Shown piece after piece: positions 17,056-26,850 of a stretch of DNA of 32,196 nt (the first letter of the stretch is position 1; each line of letters opens with the position of its first letter). The notes beneath the pieces were generated by a model. That model was not told where the DNA came from and made no database searches. It saw only the letters and a program-made list of their open reading frames with translations. Position numbers and translations under genes: made by a program. This stretch comes from Conoideocrella luteorostrata (Eukaryota > Ascomycota > Sordariomycetes > Hypocreales > Clavicipitaceae). The stretch covers positions 1 through 32,196 of the forward strand of contig JASWJB010000412.1 in assembly GCA_032433595.1 (NCBI GenBank), in the 5' to 3' direction.

Positions 17056-17760
17056 GGCTTCCATTCAGTGGCACAGCAATTGGTCCCTAACCTTCACAGC
17101 AGATGTCTTGGGGGCATGGAGACAAGTCGCACGTCAACATACAGGGGCTTTGCTGGTTGTGAAGGAGCCTCGAATGGTACGTAACAGGAACATCAGATCT
17201 CACGCGACTGCCATTGAGATACTCGGCTTGCAGGGTCATGTCGTTCATCCTGTGTCCTTTAGGCAGATTGCCAGAGAGACTGCGCGATACTGGTCTACAC
17301 CTATTTAGCTATAGCAGATTGATTCACCTAAAACTAAGATGTATTATGGAACACGTTTCATCTCACCCAGAAGAAGATTTCATTTTGCTATTGTCTTCCT
17401 ATGACGGAACAGAGAAATCGCAGAGTCCTCTCCCCAGACTATCGTGGCCATTATTGGGGTCTTCATTGCCTAACCAAAATTTGTCCCAAGTTTCTTGAAA
17501 TGGCTTGTATTCATCATATCCTTTCAAACGTCTTGCTCAAATCAAAGACCAGGTAGACGACGGGTGAGCGTGAGGACAGGCGCAGCAGACGCAGGCGCAG
17601 GCGCAGGCACTAACTACAGACAGACAAAGAGACAGCGACACAGGGTGACAGAGACGGGATGTCAAACGAAGCATGTTACAAATGTGTTACGGATCACAGT
17701 GAGCCGGTTACGGATTTTCTGACCTGTGGAGATATCGTGAGACAACCTTCCGGGTCTGAT
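17056..17760. other. Unique-looking DNA, no gene recognised
   Basis: A plus-strand open stretch at about 17108-17308 (GALLVVKEPRMVRNR, EILGLQGHVVHPVSFRQIAR) looks protein-like but matches nothing I recognise and has no clear start. A small GCAGGC-type tandem run lies at about 17580-17612. Otherwise nothing supported. Confidence 0.4.
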
Positions 17761-17880
17761 GACGGAATTCATAGATAGTAGTCATCTATAAGAAGAGGTC
17801 TAATTCCTCGTCATATTAGATAGAATACAAGGACAATTCCACACATTCAGATATCCATAGCTGCTCACATTGTGACACGG
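17761..17880 (-). mobile_element. Inverted copy of the retroelement-like 3' end
   Basis: Reverse complement of the 13532-13642 fragment with small changes (ATAGATAGTAG, AGGTCTAATTCCTCGTC, AATACAAGGACAATTCCA). On the minus strand it lies directly at the 3' end of the pseudogene at 17816-19345, so that pseudogene probably belongs to the same element. Confidence 0.65.
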
Positions 17881-19345
17881 GAACGAACTCCAACGGAGAC
17901 GCACCCTCAGACTCAGGCGTCAATCGAACTATACTATTGTTATCATCCACGTCAATTACTTGCCGCGTGTTGACGGTGTCCTCCCCCCACCCGTTCAAAT
18001 TATCAACATCGTCCAACGCTAACTGTCGTGGGTATACACTAGTCTGCGAGCTTATCGTCGAGGGCTTGGACTGAGATACTTCACTTGACAATGCTGGGGG
18101 CTCGCGAGTCCTCGCTAGCCGTAGCCGTAGCCGCAGCGGTCGCGGTAGCGTTTGGCGATGAATTCTGACTCGTCGAACGCTCTCTACTATGCTTAGACTT
18201 TACGTCTTGAACTGGAGTCCTCTCGCCCCAGCGCTCGTTGTCCAAGTATCTCGGAGTACTTAGCTCGCTGCTAGAGTTATATATGCTAGGCATAGCACGG
18301 GCTTCTTCTTGTATATCGTCGGGTGTACAGCCAATAACATATTTCTTGGCCGTTGCCTTGCCGTATAAATCGCGTTAGATATCCTGCCGAAACTGCATTA
18401 CGCGGAGCCTTTGTCGCAGCTGTTTCGTAAAATCTTGGTTCGGCGCGAGGGGCAATAGTTGTACAAGGACCAATACACTGGCGTCAGAGCCAACAAGTAA
18501 CTGACCAAAGACTGTTGGCCCTGATAGTGATGAGAACAGCGACAATGATGAAATTCGGGACATGTACGATCCGGACTAGCCCCCGCAAGAGCATTAGTGA
18601 CGTTGAAGTTAATAACTCTCAGATGCAGGATGGGCTGACCGCCATAGATAAACATCTGATCAAAGACATCTCAACCAGCGAAAAAGTCCCTTATACCTAC
18701 CAAGGTGTGTTGGCAGGGTACGAGGTGGAGAGTACGGTGGAGGAGAGTTATATGCTTCTGAGTTTAAAGGCGACCATCCCCACCTCTCTCGCCAAGTTCG
18801 TACCCGATCGTAAGATTGAGCAAGGTCAAGGGTCAATCTTGGGCTTTTTCCAATTACTTCTCGTACTATATTCATCGCGGAATCGAACTCAGTTCTTGTT
18901 CTTGTTCTTGTCGTCGTTTGCTAGGGGCCAGGAGATAACTCAGGGCTCTGAGAGGCGAATGGATTAAACTCTGGACCTGGTATAAGCGCTGCGACTTTTT
19001 GGCTGCGTCTATGTTCAGCAAAGAGGTTATTATTTTAAAGATAAATCTCATGATCAGAACGAAGATTCCATGCAGATTCATTAAGACCCTGTGAGCCATG
19101 AGGACGTGGAATGCTCGAGAATGTCTGCGGAAAAGACGCAAAGATGTTTTCAAGAGCAGTCTCATCCCCAAGTCCATAGAACTGGCTGATGCTTCTGCTA
19201 GAGCTGCTCGTGGACTGGCAAGGTCTGCGTATAGCTTGCTTGCTGGCTCGATCGTTGTCGTTTTCTTCCTCGATGCGGGTGGTCACCAGGGCTGGAACTT
19301 TGTTGACGACGAAGATCCGCGCGGGCAAAATGCTCAGACGTAAAC
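17816..19345 (-). pseudogene. Unrecognised protein gene with stops and frameshifts
   Basis: Protein-like minus-strand reading runs almost end to end. Most of 19345-18092 is in one frame, broken by stops TAA (near 19035), TAG (near 18924) and TAA (near 18375), with a stretch around 18570-18660 that reads better in another frame and a +1 shift near 18091. Recognisable stretches include QFYGLGDETALENIF, AMNIVREVIGKSP, QMFIYGGQPILHLRVINF, NQDFTKQLRQRLRVMQFRQD, KYVIGCTPDDIQEEARAM, and an acidic C-terminal part with VIDVDDNNSIVRLTPESEG ending near EFVPVSQCEQLW. TAA and TAG fit C-to-T change of Gln codons, the direction expected from RIP. No family assigned; element gene is inferred from its repeated 3' end. 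Confidence 0.6.
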
Positions 19346-19349
19346 ATAC

Positions 19350-19395
19350 TGTTGGAATGCCGCTAAGCAGCATCAGGCCCGTCACGTGGTCACCT
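19350..19395 (+). mobile_element. LTR-like 5' end fragment
   Basis: TGTTGGAATGCCGCTAAGCA followed by CGTCACGTGGTCACC, shared with 15495 and 29759. It separates the pseudogene from inverted triplet DNA. Confidence 0.6.
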
Positions 19396-19427
19396 TCAAG
19401 CCACGATATTTATACGGCGATATCGTG

Positions 19428-19857
19428 CTGATGAGAATGTTGCTGCCCACGTGAGAAATGCCGCTGCTGCTGATGTTAATGATGCTGCTGCTGTTGCTTT
19501 TGCTTCTAATGATGATAGCCATAGGTTAGGATTCTGGTCACTATAGTAGTGGTCGGGGGAGAGAACAGTTACCTGAGATATTGGTAATAATGCCGCTGCT
19601 GGTGATTTCTCTGCTGCCGCTGAGAATGTGCTGCCCACGCAAAGAATGCCGTTGCTTATCATGTCGATGATGCCGCTGCCGTTGCTTGTAACGCCACGGC
19701 CGCTGCTGATGTCGATGATGCTGCTGCTGCTTCTGCTTTTAATGATGATGGCCATAGGTTAGGATTCTGGTTACTATAGTAGTGGTCGGGGGAGAGAATA
19801 GTTACCTGATGATGATGATGTTGGTGATAATGTCGCTGCTGGTGATGCCTCGTATCG
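19428..19857 (-). repeat. Triplet-rich module in inverted orientation
   Basis: Reads GNY triplets (GCT, GAT, GCC) on the plus strand, the reverse complement of the other modules. It contains an inverted intron-like cassette spanning 19506-19572 (67 nt on the minus strand; GTAACT, CCTAAC, ATTAG) and a second copy at about 19739-19805 in which the final AG is changed. It abuts a forward leader at 19858. Confidence 0.85.
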
Positions 19858-20489
19858 CTTTTATTTGCATTGCATCGTGCTCTCTGCGTCGCGGCGAGTC
19901 GTTTGCGCCAGGTTTCGTGCCGGTTGGGCCACTGGGGGGCAAGCTGTTTGGCCAACTGCTCGCCAGGGGATTCATTTCACGCCTTAATTTCTACTTCAAT
20001 GTGTGCGCTAGACTCGTGTGCATTTTTTGCACCAGGTTTGGTTGCATTCGGTGCGCTGGTCGTGGAGTTACTGGTTATGCTGGGTCGTGAGCCCCTGATA
20101 GCGGGATTACTGACCGACCGCGGAGGTTTTCGTAGATTACGCACCAGGTGTTTTGTCCTGCGCCCTGCTTTCTATATAAGTATATACGCTGGGTTTCTGT
20201 ATATCTTGTGCACTAGGTTTACTTGCGTTGTGCCGTGTTGCTATTGTGCGGTGCGGCATGTTGCATGCATGTTCCATGTAAGCAGCCCCTGGCACGGTTT
20301 TTGGCAGTTTACTCGCTTATTATTACATATACGGCGCTGCCGCCTCTTTTATTATATACGCCGCGATTGTCTGTATCTTTTGCACCAGGCATTGCTATTG
20401 TGTGCGCTGGTTATTGCGCCGTGTTGTTACGCCGTGGTGTTGCTGTGCGACTTGTGCTACGTACCAGCCACGATTTGTGCCCCCCCCGA
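19858..20489 (+). repeat. Leader plus three 182-bp-type monomers, no hairpin
   Basis: Leader GCATTGCATCGTGCTCTCTG and GTTTGCGCCAGG; monomer marks at 19950, 20131 and 20303 (181 and 172 bp). Unlike the other copies, no hairpin precedes it: inverted triplet DNA does. A 333-codon open frame spanning 19870-20871 crosses from monomers into triplets and is not credible as a gene. Confidence 0.82.
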
Positions 20490-22525
20490 CCGAGCAAGCC
20501 CTGCTTTTTGCACGTCAGGAGCTGCAATTCTTGCGTGGGCAGCAGCAGCATCATCAGCATCGTCATCATCATATCATCGGCGGTGGCATCATACGTGGCA
20601 GCATTATCATCATCATCGGCGGCGGCGGCAGCGGCATCAGCAGCAGTATTTGAGTGTCCCCGCCCCGACCGAGCAAGCCCTGCTGTATTGCACACGAGGA
20701 GCTGCTATTGCGTGGGCAGCAGCAGCATCATCAGCATCGTCATCATCGGCGGCGGCATCATCCGTGGCAGCATTATCATCATCATCGGCGGCGGCGGCGG
20801 CGGCATCATCATCATTGTTTGCTGGCTTTTCCTCTCGTGAGTGCAGAATTTTCCCCTCTCCCGAGTGCTGACAGCAGCGGCGTTTCTTGCGTGGTAGTAA
20901 CATCCTAAGCAGCAGTATCCTCGACAGCAACGGCATCGTCATCGGTGGCGGCGTCATCATCATCATTGTCATCATCGGCGGCATTATCATCGGCGGCAGC
21001 ACCATTCGTGGCATCATCAACAGCAGCGGCATTCTTTGCGTGGGCAGCAACATTCTCAGCAGCAGCAGAGAAATCATCAGCAGCAGCATCATCACCAGCA
21101 GCGACATTTCTCACGTGGGCAGCAACATTCTCATCAGCAGCGGCCGTGGCATCACAAGCAACAACAGCGGCATCATCGACATCATCAGCAACAGCATTCT
21201 TTGCGTGGGCAGCAACATTCTCAGCAGCAGCAGGGAAGTCACCAGCAGCGGCATCATCACCAACATCATCATCATTAGGTAACTGTTCTCTCCCCCAACC
21301 ACTACTATAGTGACCAGAATCCTAACCTATGGCCATCATTATTAGAAGCAGAAGCAGCAGCAGCATCATCAACATCAGCAGCAGCGGCATTTCTCACGTA
21401 GGCAGCAACATTCTCATCAGCAGCGGGAGCATCTAACTTTTCCCCTCCCAACCAATACAATCGTGACCGAAATCTTGACCGAAATCGTGACCGAAATCCT
21501 AACCTATGGCCATCATTATTATTATCAGCAACAGCAGCAGCGGCAGCAGCGAGAGTTCTTGCGTGGGCAGCAACATCATGATAAGCAGAAGCGGCATTAT
21601 CAGCAGCGGCAGTAGCGACATTTCTACGTGGGCAGCAACATTCTCATTAGCAGCAGAGGCATTATTATCATCAGCAGCGGGAGCATCTGACTTTACCCCT
21701 CCTAACAAATATAATTGTGACCAAAATCCTAACTTGTGGCTATCATTATTGTCAAAAGCAGCATCATTATTAGCGGTGGCAGCGGCAGCATTATTATTAG
21801 GTGAGTCTTCCCTCTCGTGAGTGCCGACTTTTCTCCTCTTTCTAGTGCTAACAGCAGCGGCACTAGCGACATTTCTTGCGTGGCAACAACATCTGACTTT
21901 TCCCCCTCCCGACCGATATAATCCTAACCGGAATCCTTACCTGTGGCCATTAGCAGCAGTGGGATTATTGTCACCAGCAACCGGAGCATCTGGCTTTTCC
22001 CCCTCCCGACCAATACAATCGTGACCAGAATCCTGATCTGTGGCCGTCCACAGCAGCGGCGTCATGAGCAGCAGCGGCATCATCGACATGATAAACAACG
22101 GCATTCCTTTGCGTGGGCAGCAACATTCTCAGCAGCAGCGGCGGTGGCGTCATCATCATCACCAGTAGCGGCATCACCAGCAGCATCATCATCATGGTTA
22201 TCGACTGACTTTTCCCCTCCCGACCGCTACAATCGTGACCGGAATCCTGGTATGTGCCCATCATCGTCATCAGATGACTCTTTCTCGTGAGTGCTGACTT
22301 TTCCCTCTCCTAAGTGCTAACAGCACGGCATTACCATTATCAGCAGCAGCGGCATTATCGTTATTATCAGCTGAGTCTTTTCTCTTCTGAGTGCTGACTT
22401 TTCACGTCTCTTAAGTACTAATAGTAGCGTGGCAGAAACATCTGACTCCCCCCCCCGACCGCTGCCATCTTGACGAGAAACTCGACCGAAATCCTGACCC
22501 ATAGCCATCATCATTAGCAGCAGCA
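20490..22525. repeat. Triplet-rich (RNC) module
   Basis: Two tail units (GACCGAGCAAGCCCTGC near 20488 and 20670), then triplets. Intron-like cassette at 21279-21345 (67 nt; GTAACT, CCTAAC, ATTAG). GTGAGTGC units with a following CTGAC lie near 20838 and 22289. A donor-less cassette near 21690-21755 reads DFTPPNKYN...NPNLW. Ends with a fold-back element. Confidence 0.85.
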
Positions 22526-22627
22526 ACGAGCGCAGCGAGGCCGGGGGTTTGGGGGCTTGCCCCCATATTGTACACCGTGACTAGATATCATGGGGGCGCC
22601 CCCAAACCCCCGTCTCGCTACGCTCGT
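22526..22627. repeat. Fold-back element, slightly shortened
   Basis: ACGAGCGCAGCGAGGCCGGG to TCTCGCTACGCTCGT, with a shortened spacer (ATTGTACACCGTGACTAG) and one arm changed (CCGTCTCGCTACGC). Its centre has the orientation of 6540-6658. It abuts a hairpin module 2 bp downstream. Confidence 0.85.
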
Positions 22628-22629
22628 AC

Positions 22630-22843
22630 GTCTTCCAAGAGTAGGATGGAGACCTTGTAGTTACTACTTTAGATAAAGAAGTAACAGCAAGAGACGTAGT
22701 CCTACTATTGGAAAGACGGCCCACAGCCCTCTACTTTTCCCGCTCCCAGTCTTCTCCTTTTTCTCACAACGCGAGCGAAAAACCACCCATCCCGCTGGCA
22801 TTTTGTGCGCTGCCCGCCGCAGAGTTGCCGCGCGCGCCGGGAG
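22630..22843. repeat. Hairpin module, left arm shortened
   Basis: Left arm about 18 bp (GTCTTCCAAGAGTAGGAT), centre with GTAGTTACTACTTTAGATA, right arm about 22699-22843 containing CACAACGCGAGCGAAAAACC and ending GCGCGCGCCGGGAG. Confidence 0.85.
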
Positions 22844-23485
22844 CAGCTTGATTTGCATTGCATTATGCTCTCTGCGTCGTTGCGAGTCTTAAACGCTAGG
22901 TTTTGAGCCAGTTAGGCCGCGGGGGGGCGAGCTATGGTCAATGACAGTATTTTGGCCAATTGCTCGCCGGGGGACTCGTTTGACGCCTTGATTTCTACTG
23001 CATCGTGTGTGCTGGGCTTGTGTGCATCTTTTGCACCAGGTTTGGTTGTATCTAATGCGCTGGTTGTGATGTTACATGTGCTGGGTCGTGAGCCCCTAAT
23101 GGCTGGATTGCTAATCAACCGCGGGTTTTTCGTAGATTACGCACTGGGTGTTTTATTCTGCACCCTGCTTTGTATTTAATCATATACGTAGGCTATTTAT
23201 GCATTTTTTATACTAGGTTTTATCTTGTGTCGCTGTGCTACTGCTTCGCGGTGCGGCATGTTATATGTGTAGGTTACGTGTAAGCAGCCCCTAATCGCGT
23301 TAAGCACAGTTTTTAGCAGTTTGCTCACTTATTAATATATATATAGCGCTGCCTCCTTTTTTATTATATACGCCGTGATTATCTGTATCTTTTTGCACTA
23401 GGTGTTATTCTGTCTTAAGCGCTGGTTGCTACGCCGTGGTGTTGCTATGCGACTCTTGTGCTACGTACCAGCCCCGATTTGCGCC
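22844..23485 (+). repeat. Leader plus three 182-bp-type monomers
   Basis: Leader with GCATTGCATTATGCTCTCTG; monomer marks at 22954, 23131 and 23315 (177 and 184 bp), then CTACGTACCAGCCCCG. Same order as at 10884 and 19858. Confidence 0.82.
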
Positions 23486-24405
23486 TCCCCGACCGAGCAA
23501 GCCCTGCTTTTTGCACCCCAGGAGCTGAAATTCTTGCGTGGGCAGCAGCAGCAGCATCATCAGCATCGTCATCATCATATTATCATCCGTGGCATTATCA
23601 TCATCGGCGGCGGCGGGGCATCAGCAGCAGTATTTAACTATCCCCGCCCCGACCAAGCAAGCCTGCTTTATTGCACCGCAGGAGCTGCAATTCTTGCGTG
23701 GGCAGCAGTAGCAGCAGCGGCAGCAGCAGCAGCATCAGCATCGTCATCATCATATCATCATCCGTGGCATTATCATCATCATCATCATCAGCGGCGGCGG
23801 GGCATCAGCAGCAGTATTTAACTATCACCGCCCCGACCGAGCAAGCCTGCTTTATTGCACCGCAGGAGCTGCTATTGCGTAGGCAGCAGGAGCATCAGCG
23901 GCAGCATCATCATTATATCATCGGCGGCGGCATTATCTATAGCATCATCATCATCATCGGCGGCGGCAGCGGCATTATTATTATTATTAGCTGCCTCTTC
24001 CTCGTGAGTGTAGGCTTTTCCCCTCTCCTGAGTGCTAACAGCAGCGGCGTTTCTTGCGTGGTAGTAACATGCTAAGCAGCAGGAACAGCAGTATCCTTAT
24101 CGGCAGCATAGCATTATTATCAGCGGCATTATTATCGGCGGCAGCACTATTTGTGGCATTATCACTATTAGTGGCATCATCAATAGCAGCGACGTTTCTT
24201 ACGTAGGCAGCAGCATTATTATTAGCAGCAGCAACAAGCGCAGCGAGGACAGGGGTTTAGGGGCATGCCCCCATATCATTAACACATTGTGACTAGATAT
24301 TATGGGGAGGCGCCCCCATGATATCTAGTCACAATAACACCGGCATTATCGATATCGTTAGCAACGGCATTCTTTGCGAGGGCAGGGCAGCAACATTCTC
24401 AGCAG
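23486..24405. repeat. Triplet-rich (RNC) module
   Basis: Three tail units with GACCRAGCAAGCC words (near 23491, 23651 and 23837), then triplets and a diverged fold-back at 24232-24340. A CTCGTGAGTGTAGGC unit lies near 24002. The module is split at 24406 by an insertion. Confidence 0.82.
24232..24340. repeat. Diverged fold-back element
   Basis: CAAGCGCAGCGAGGACAGGGG through TGACTAGATATTATGGGG, then GCGCCCCCATGATATCTAGT. The right arm is replaced by an inverted copy of the spacer side, so it looks rearranged as well as mutated. Confidence 0.7.
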
Positions 24406-24696
24406 CCAACACCACATTGTACTGACGATGGACTATCGGCGAGGGATGAGGATAAGCCCGAGGATTTGAAGCTGGCAGGTGCTGTCAAACCAGCGCCGGG
24501 CGATTTGAGGCATGATCTACGCACGATACAGGCGATGGTCGACAATTCGCCCAGACGGACGACCAAAAATACATTGTCTGTCGAACGAAAATCAAAAGAT
24601 GTATCCCATCCTCCAGGAGGTGAAGACGCTCCTCAGGACCAGAGTCCTAGTCTCCAGACGCCACACAGTCTCCTCCCTTTTCCTGGTCACAACTCA
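24406..24696 (+). mobile_element. 291-bp insertion with open frame
   Basis: Non-triplet DNA flanked by AGCAG on both sides (24401-24405, 24697-24701), consistent with a 5-bp target duplication in TTCTCAGCAGCAGAG-type DNA, although AGCAG is common here. One plus frame is open throughout (97 codons): CTDDGLSARDEDKPEDLKLA, then DLRHDLRTIQAMVDNSPRR and KDVSHPPGGEDAPQ. Composition is hydrophilic and protein-like. No family recognised and no start codon defined. Confidence 0.5.
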
Positions 24697-25192
24697 AGCA
24701 GAGAAATCACCAGCAGCGGCAGCAGCGAGAGTTCTTGCGTGGGCAGCAACATCCTCATAAGCAGAAACGGCATTATCAGCAGCGACAGCAGCGACATTTC
24801 TACGTGGGCAGCAACATTGTCATTAGCAGCAGCGGGATTATCGTCATCAGCAACAGGAGCACCTGGCTTTTTCCCCCGACCGACCAATACAATCGTGACT
24901 AGAATACTGATCTGTGGCCATCAACAGCAGCGGCGGCATCATTATCAGGTGATTTTCCCCCCTCATAAACTCTACTATGGTAAGCAGAATGCTAACTTGT
25001 GGCCATCATTATTAGCAGCAGTAATAGCATCACTAGCAGCGACAGCAGCGACATTCCTACGTAGGCAGTAATATTTATTCTTATTAGCAGCAGAAGCATC
25101 TAACTTTTTCTCTCCCGACCGATACAATCGTGACCGAAATCTTGACCAGAGTCCCAACCTGTGGCCATCATCATTATTATCAGCAGAAGCAT
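24697..25192. repeat. Triplet-rich (RNC) module
   Basis: RNC triplets with CATTTCTACGTGGGCAGCAA, and the intron-like cassette at 24949-25015 (67 nt; GTGATT donor, GCTAAC, ATTAG). Interrupted at 25193 by an insertion. Confidence 0.82.
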
Positions 25193-25575
25193 TTTGTTGA
25201 CCCAAAAGGCACACCCCCAACACTCACGTATACTGGGGTCTAACACACTCCCAGTAACGCTCCGTGGTAGGGCGCGAGTTCCTGTCCTTTGTAATTCGTA
25301 GAGACCTTTCTCTTGCCGAGATCAAATGGTCTCGTAGGTTGCTTGCCTCTTATGGAGCAACTGTGTACTTTAATTAAACAAAACAATAAGTAAACGTGTG
25401 AGGCACTTAGGCCAAGTAACTTCGGGGGAAAACTCTTGTTGATTCTTAATGATTAAGTCTCAAAGGGCATAATCGCACTACTCATAGCTATACTATTTGA
25501 TCTAACTAAATTGGCCAAGTCCACAACTCACGTGAATGTAACCTTGTCACCCTAGAGAGTCATTTCCGCCCACAT
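25193..25575. mobile_element. 383-bp insertion with 5-bp target duplication
   Basis: AGCAT is present at 25188-25192 and 25576-25580; the uninterrupted target (GCAGAAGCATCATCGTCAGC) survives near 849. The insert begins TTTGTTGACCCAAAAGG and ends CCGCCCACAT, and carries GATCAAATGGT at 25320, as does 245-701. No coding capacity. A solo LTR (TGTTGA...CCCACA) is the simplest reading. Confidence 0.75.
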
Positions 25576-26730
25576 AGCATCATCGTCAGCTGACTCTTCT
25601 CTCTTGTGAGTGCTGACTTTTTCCATCCCAAGTGCTAACAGCAGCAGGGGCACCGTCACCATCAGTCAACTCTTCCCTCTCGTGAGTGTCCCTCTCTCAA
25701 GTGTAACAGCAGCGGGATTTCTTGCGTGGCAGCAACATCATCAGCAGGAACGCCATCATCATCACGATCAGAAGCAGCAGCAGCGGCGGCATCATCATCA
25801 TCATCATCATCATCATCAGGTGACTTTCCCCCCTCACGACCTCTACAATAGTAAGCAGAATGCTAACTTGTGACCATCATCATTAGCAGCAGCAACAGCA
25901 TCATCAGCAGCGATAGGAGCGACATTTCTAAGTGGGCAGCAACATTCTCAGCAGCGGCGGCGGCGTCATCATCATCGTTATCGGCTGGCTTTTCCCCTCC
26001 CGACCGCTACAATCGTGACGGGAATCCTGGCCTGTGGCCATCATTATCAGGTGACTTCCCCCCGACCGCTACTATAGTCATCAGAATCCTAACTTGTGGT
26101 CATCATCATTAGAAGCAGCAGCGGCATCATTAGCAGCGGCACCATCAGCAGCGACAGCAGCGACATTTCTACGTGGGCAGCAACATTCATTCTCATTAGC
26201 AGCAGAGGCAATATCGTCATTAGCAGCAGGAGCATCTAACTTTTCCCCTCCCGACCGATACAATGGTGACCGAAATCGTGACCGAAATCGTGACCAGAAC
26301 CCTAGCCTGTAGCCATCATCAATATTATCAGCAGCGGCAGCAACATCATCAGCAGCATCATCATCAGCTGACTCTTCTCTCTTGTGGGTGCTGACTTTTT
26401 CCCTCCCAAGCGCTGACAACACAGCGGCATTAGCAGCAACATAATCAGCAGCAGCAGCAGCGGGTTGTCGCCCTTAGCATCAGAAGCATCAGACCCTCCC
26501 CCTCGCGGCCGATACGATCTTGACCGGAATCCTTACCTGTGACCAGCAGCGACATCATCATCAGCAGCAGCAACGAGCGCAGCGAGGCCGGGGGTTTGGG
26601 GGCTTGCCCCCATATCATCATCATCATCATCACCACACCACCACCACCACTCACAGCGGCATCATCATCATTATTAGATGAATCTTCCCTCTCCCAAGTG
26701 CTGACATTTGCCCTCTGTCGACCGCTCTAA
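25576..26730. repeat. Triplet-rich (RNC) module
   Basis: Intron-like cassettes at 25820-25886 (67 nt) and 26051-26112 (62 nt, 5 bases shorter in the pyrimidine part). A GTGAGTGCTGAC unit starts near 25605. Contains a half fold-back and a CAT/CAC run at about 26612-26650. Ends with CTCCCAAGTGCTGACATTTG and GTCGACCGCTCT. Confidence 0.85.
26573..26620. repeat. Fold-back element, left half only
   Basis: ACGAGCGCAGCGAGGCCGGG through GCTTGCCCCCATATCATCA, then a CAT run. The break is at nearly the same point as the half copy at 7141. Confidence 0.8.
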
Positions 26731-26850
26731 TTATAACTGTCTTACTAAACGTCTTCCGGACTAAATTAGATTGCGGCCGATAATCCCATCATGAAAGGAA
26801 TCACCTTGGTTAGATTACCTCACAGTATCTAATGGATCTGATGCTACATT
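26731..26850. other. Boundary segment, second copy
   Basis: Diverged copy of 1641-1740: GCGGCCGATAATCCCATC and CCTTGGTTAGATTACCTCAC in the same order, again between triplet DNA and 72-bp minisatellite. Confidence 0.7.

Noticed and set aside
19870..20871. 333-codon plus-strand frame
   Set aside because: It runs from satellite monomers straight into triplet DNA, with no conserved domain. The similar peptides in other arrays follow DNA similarity and appear in more than one frame.
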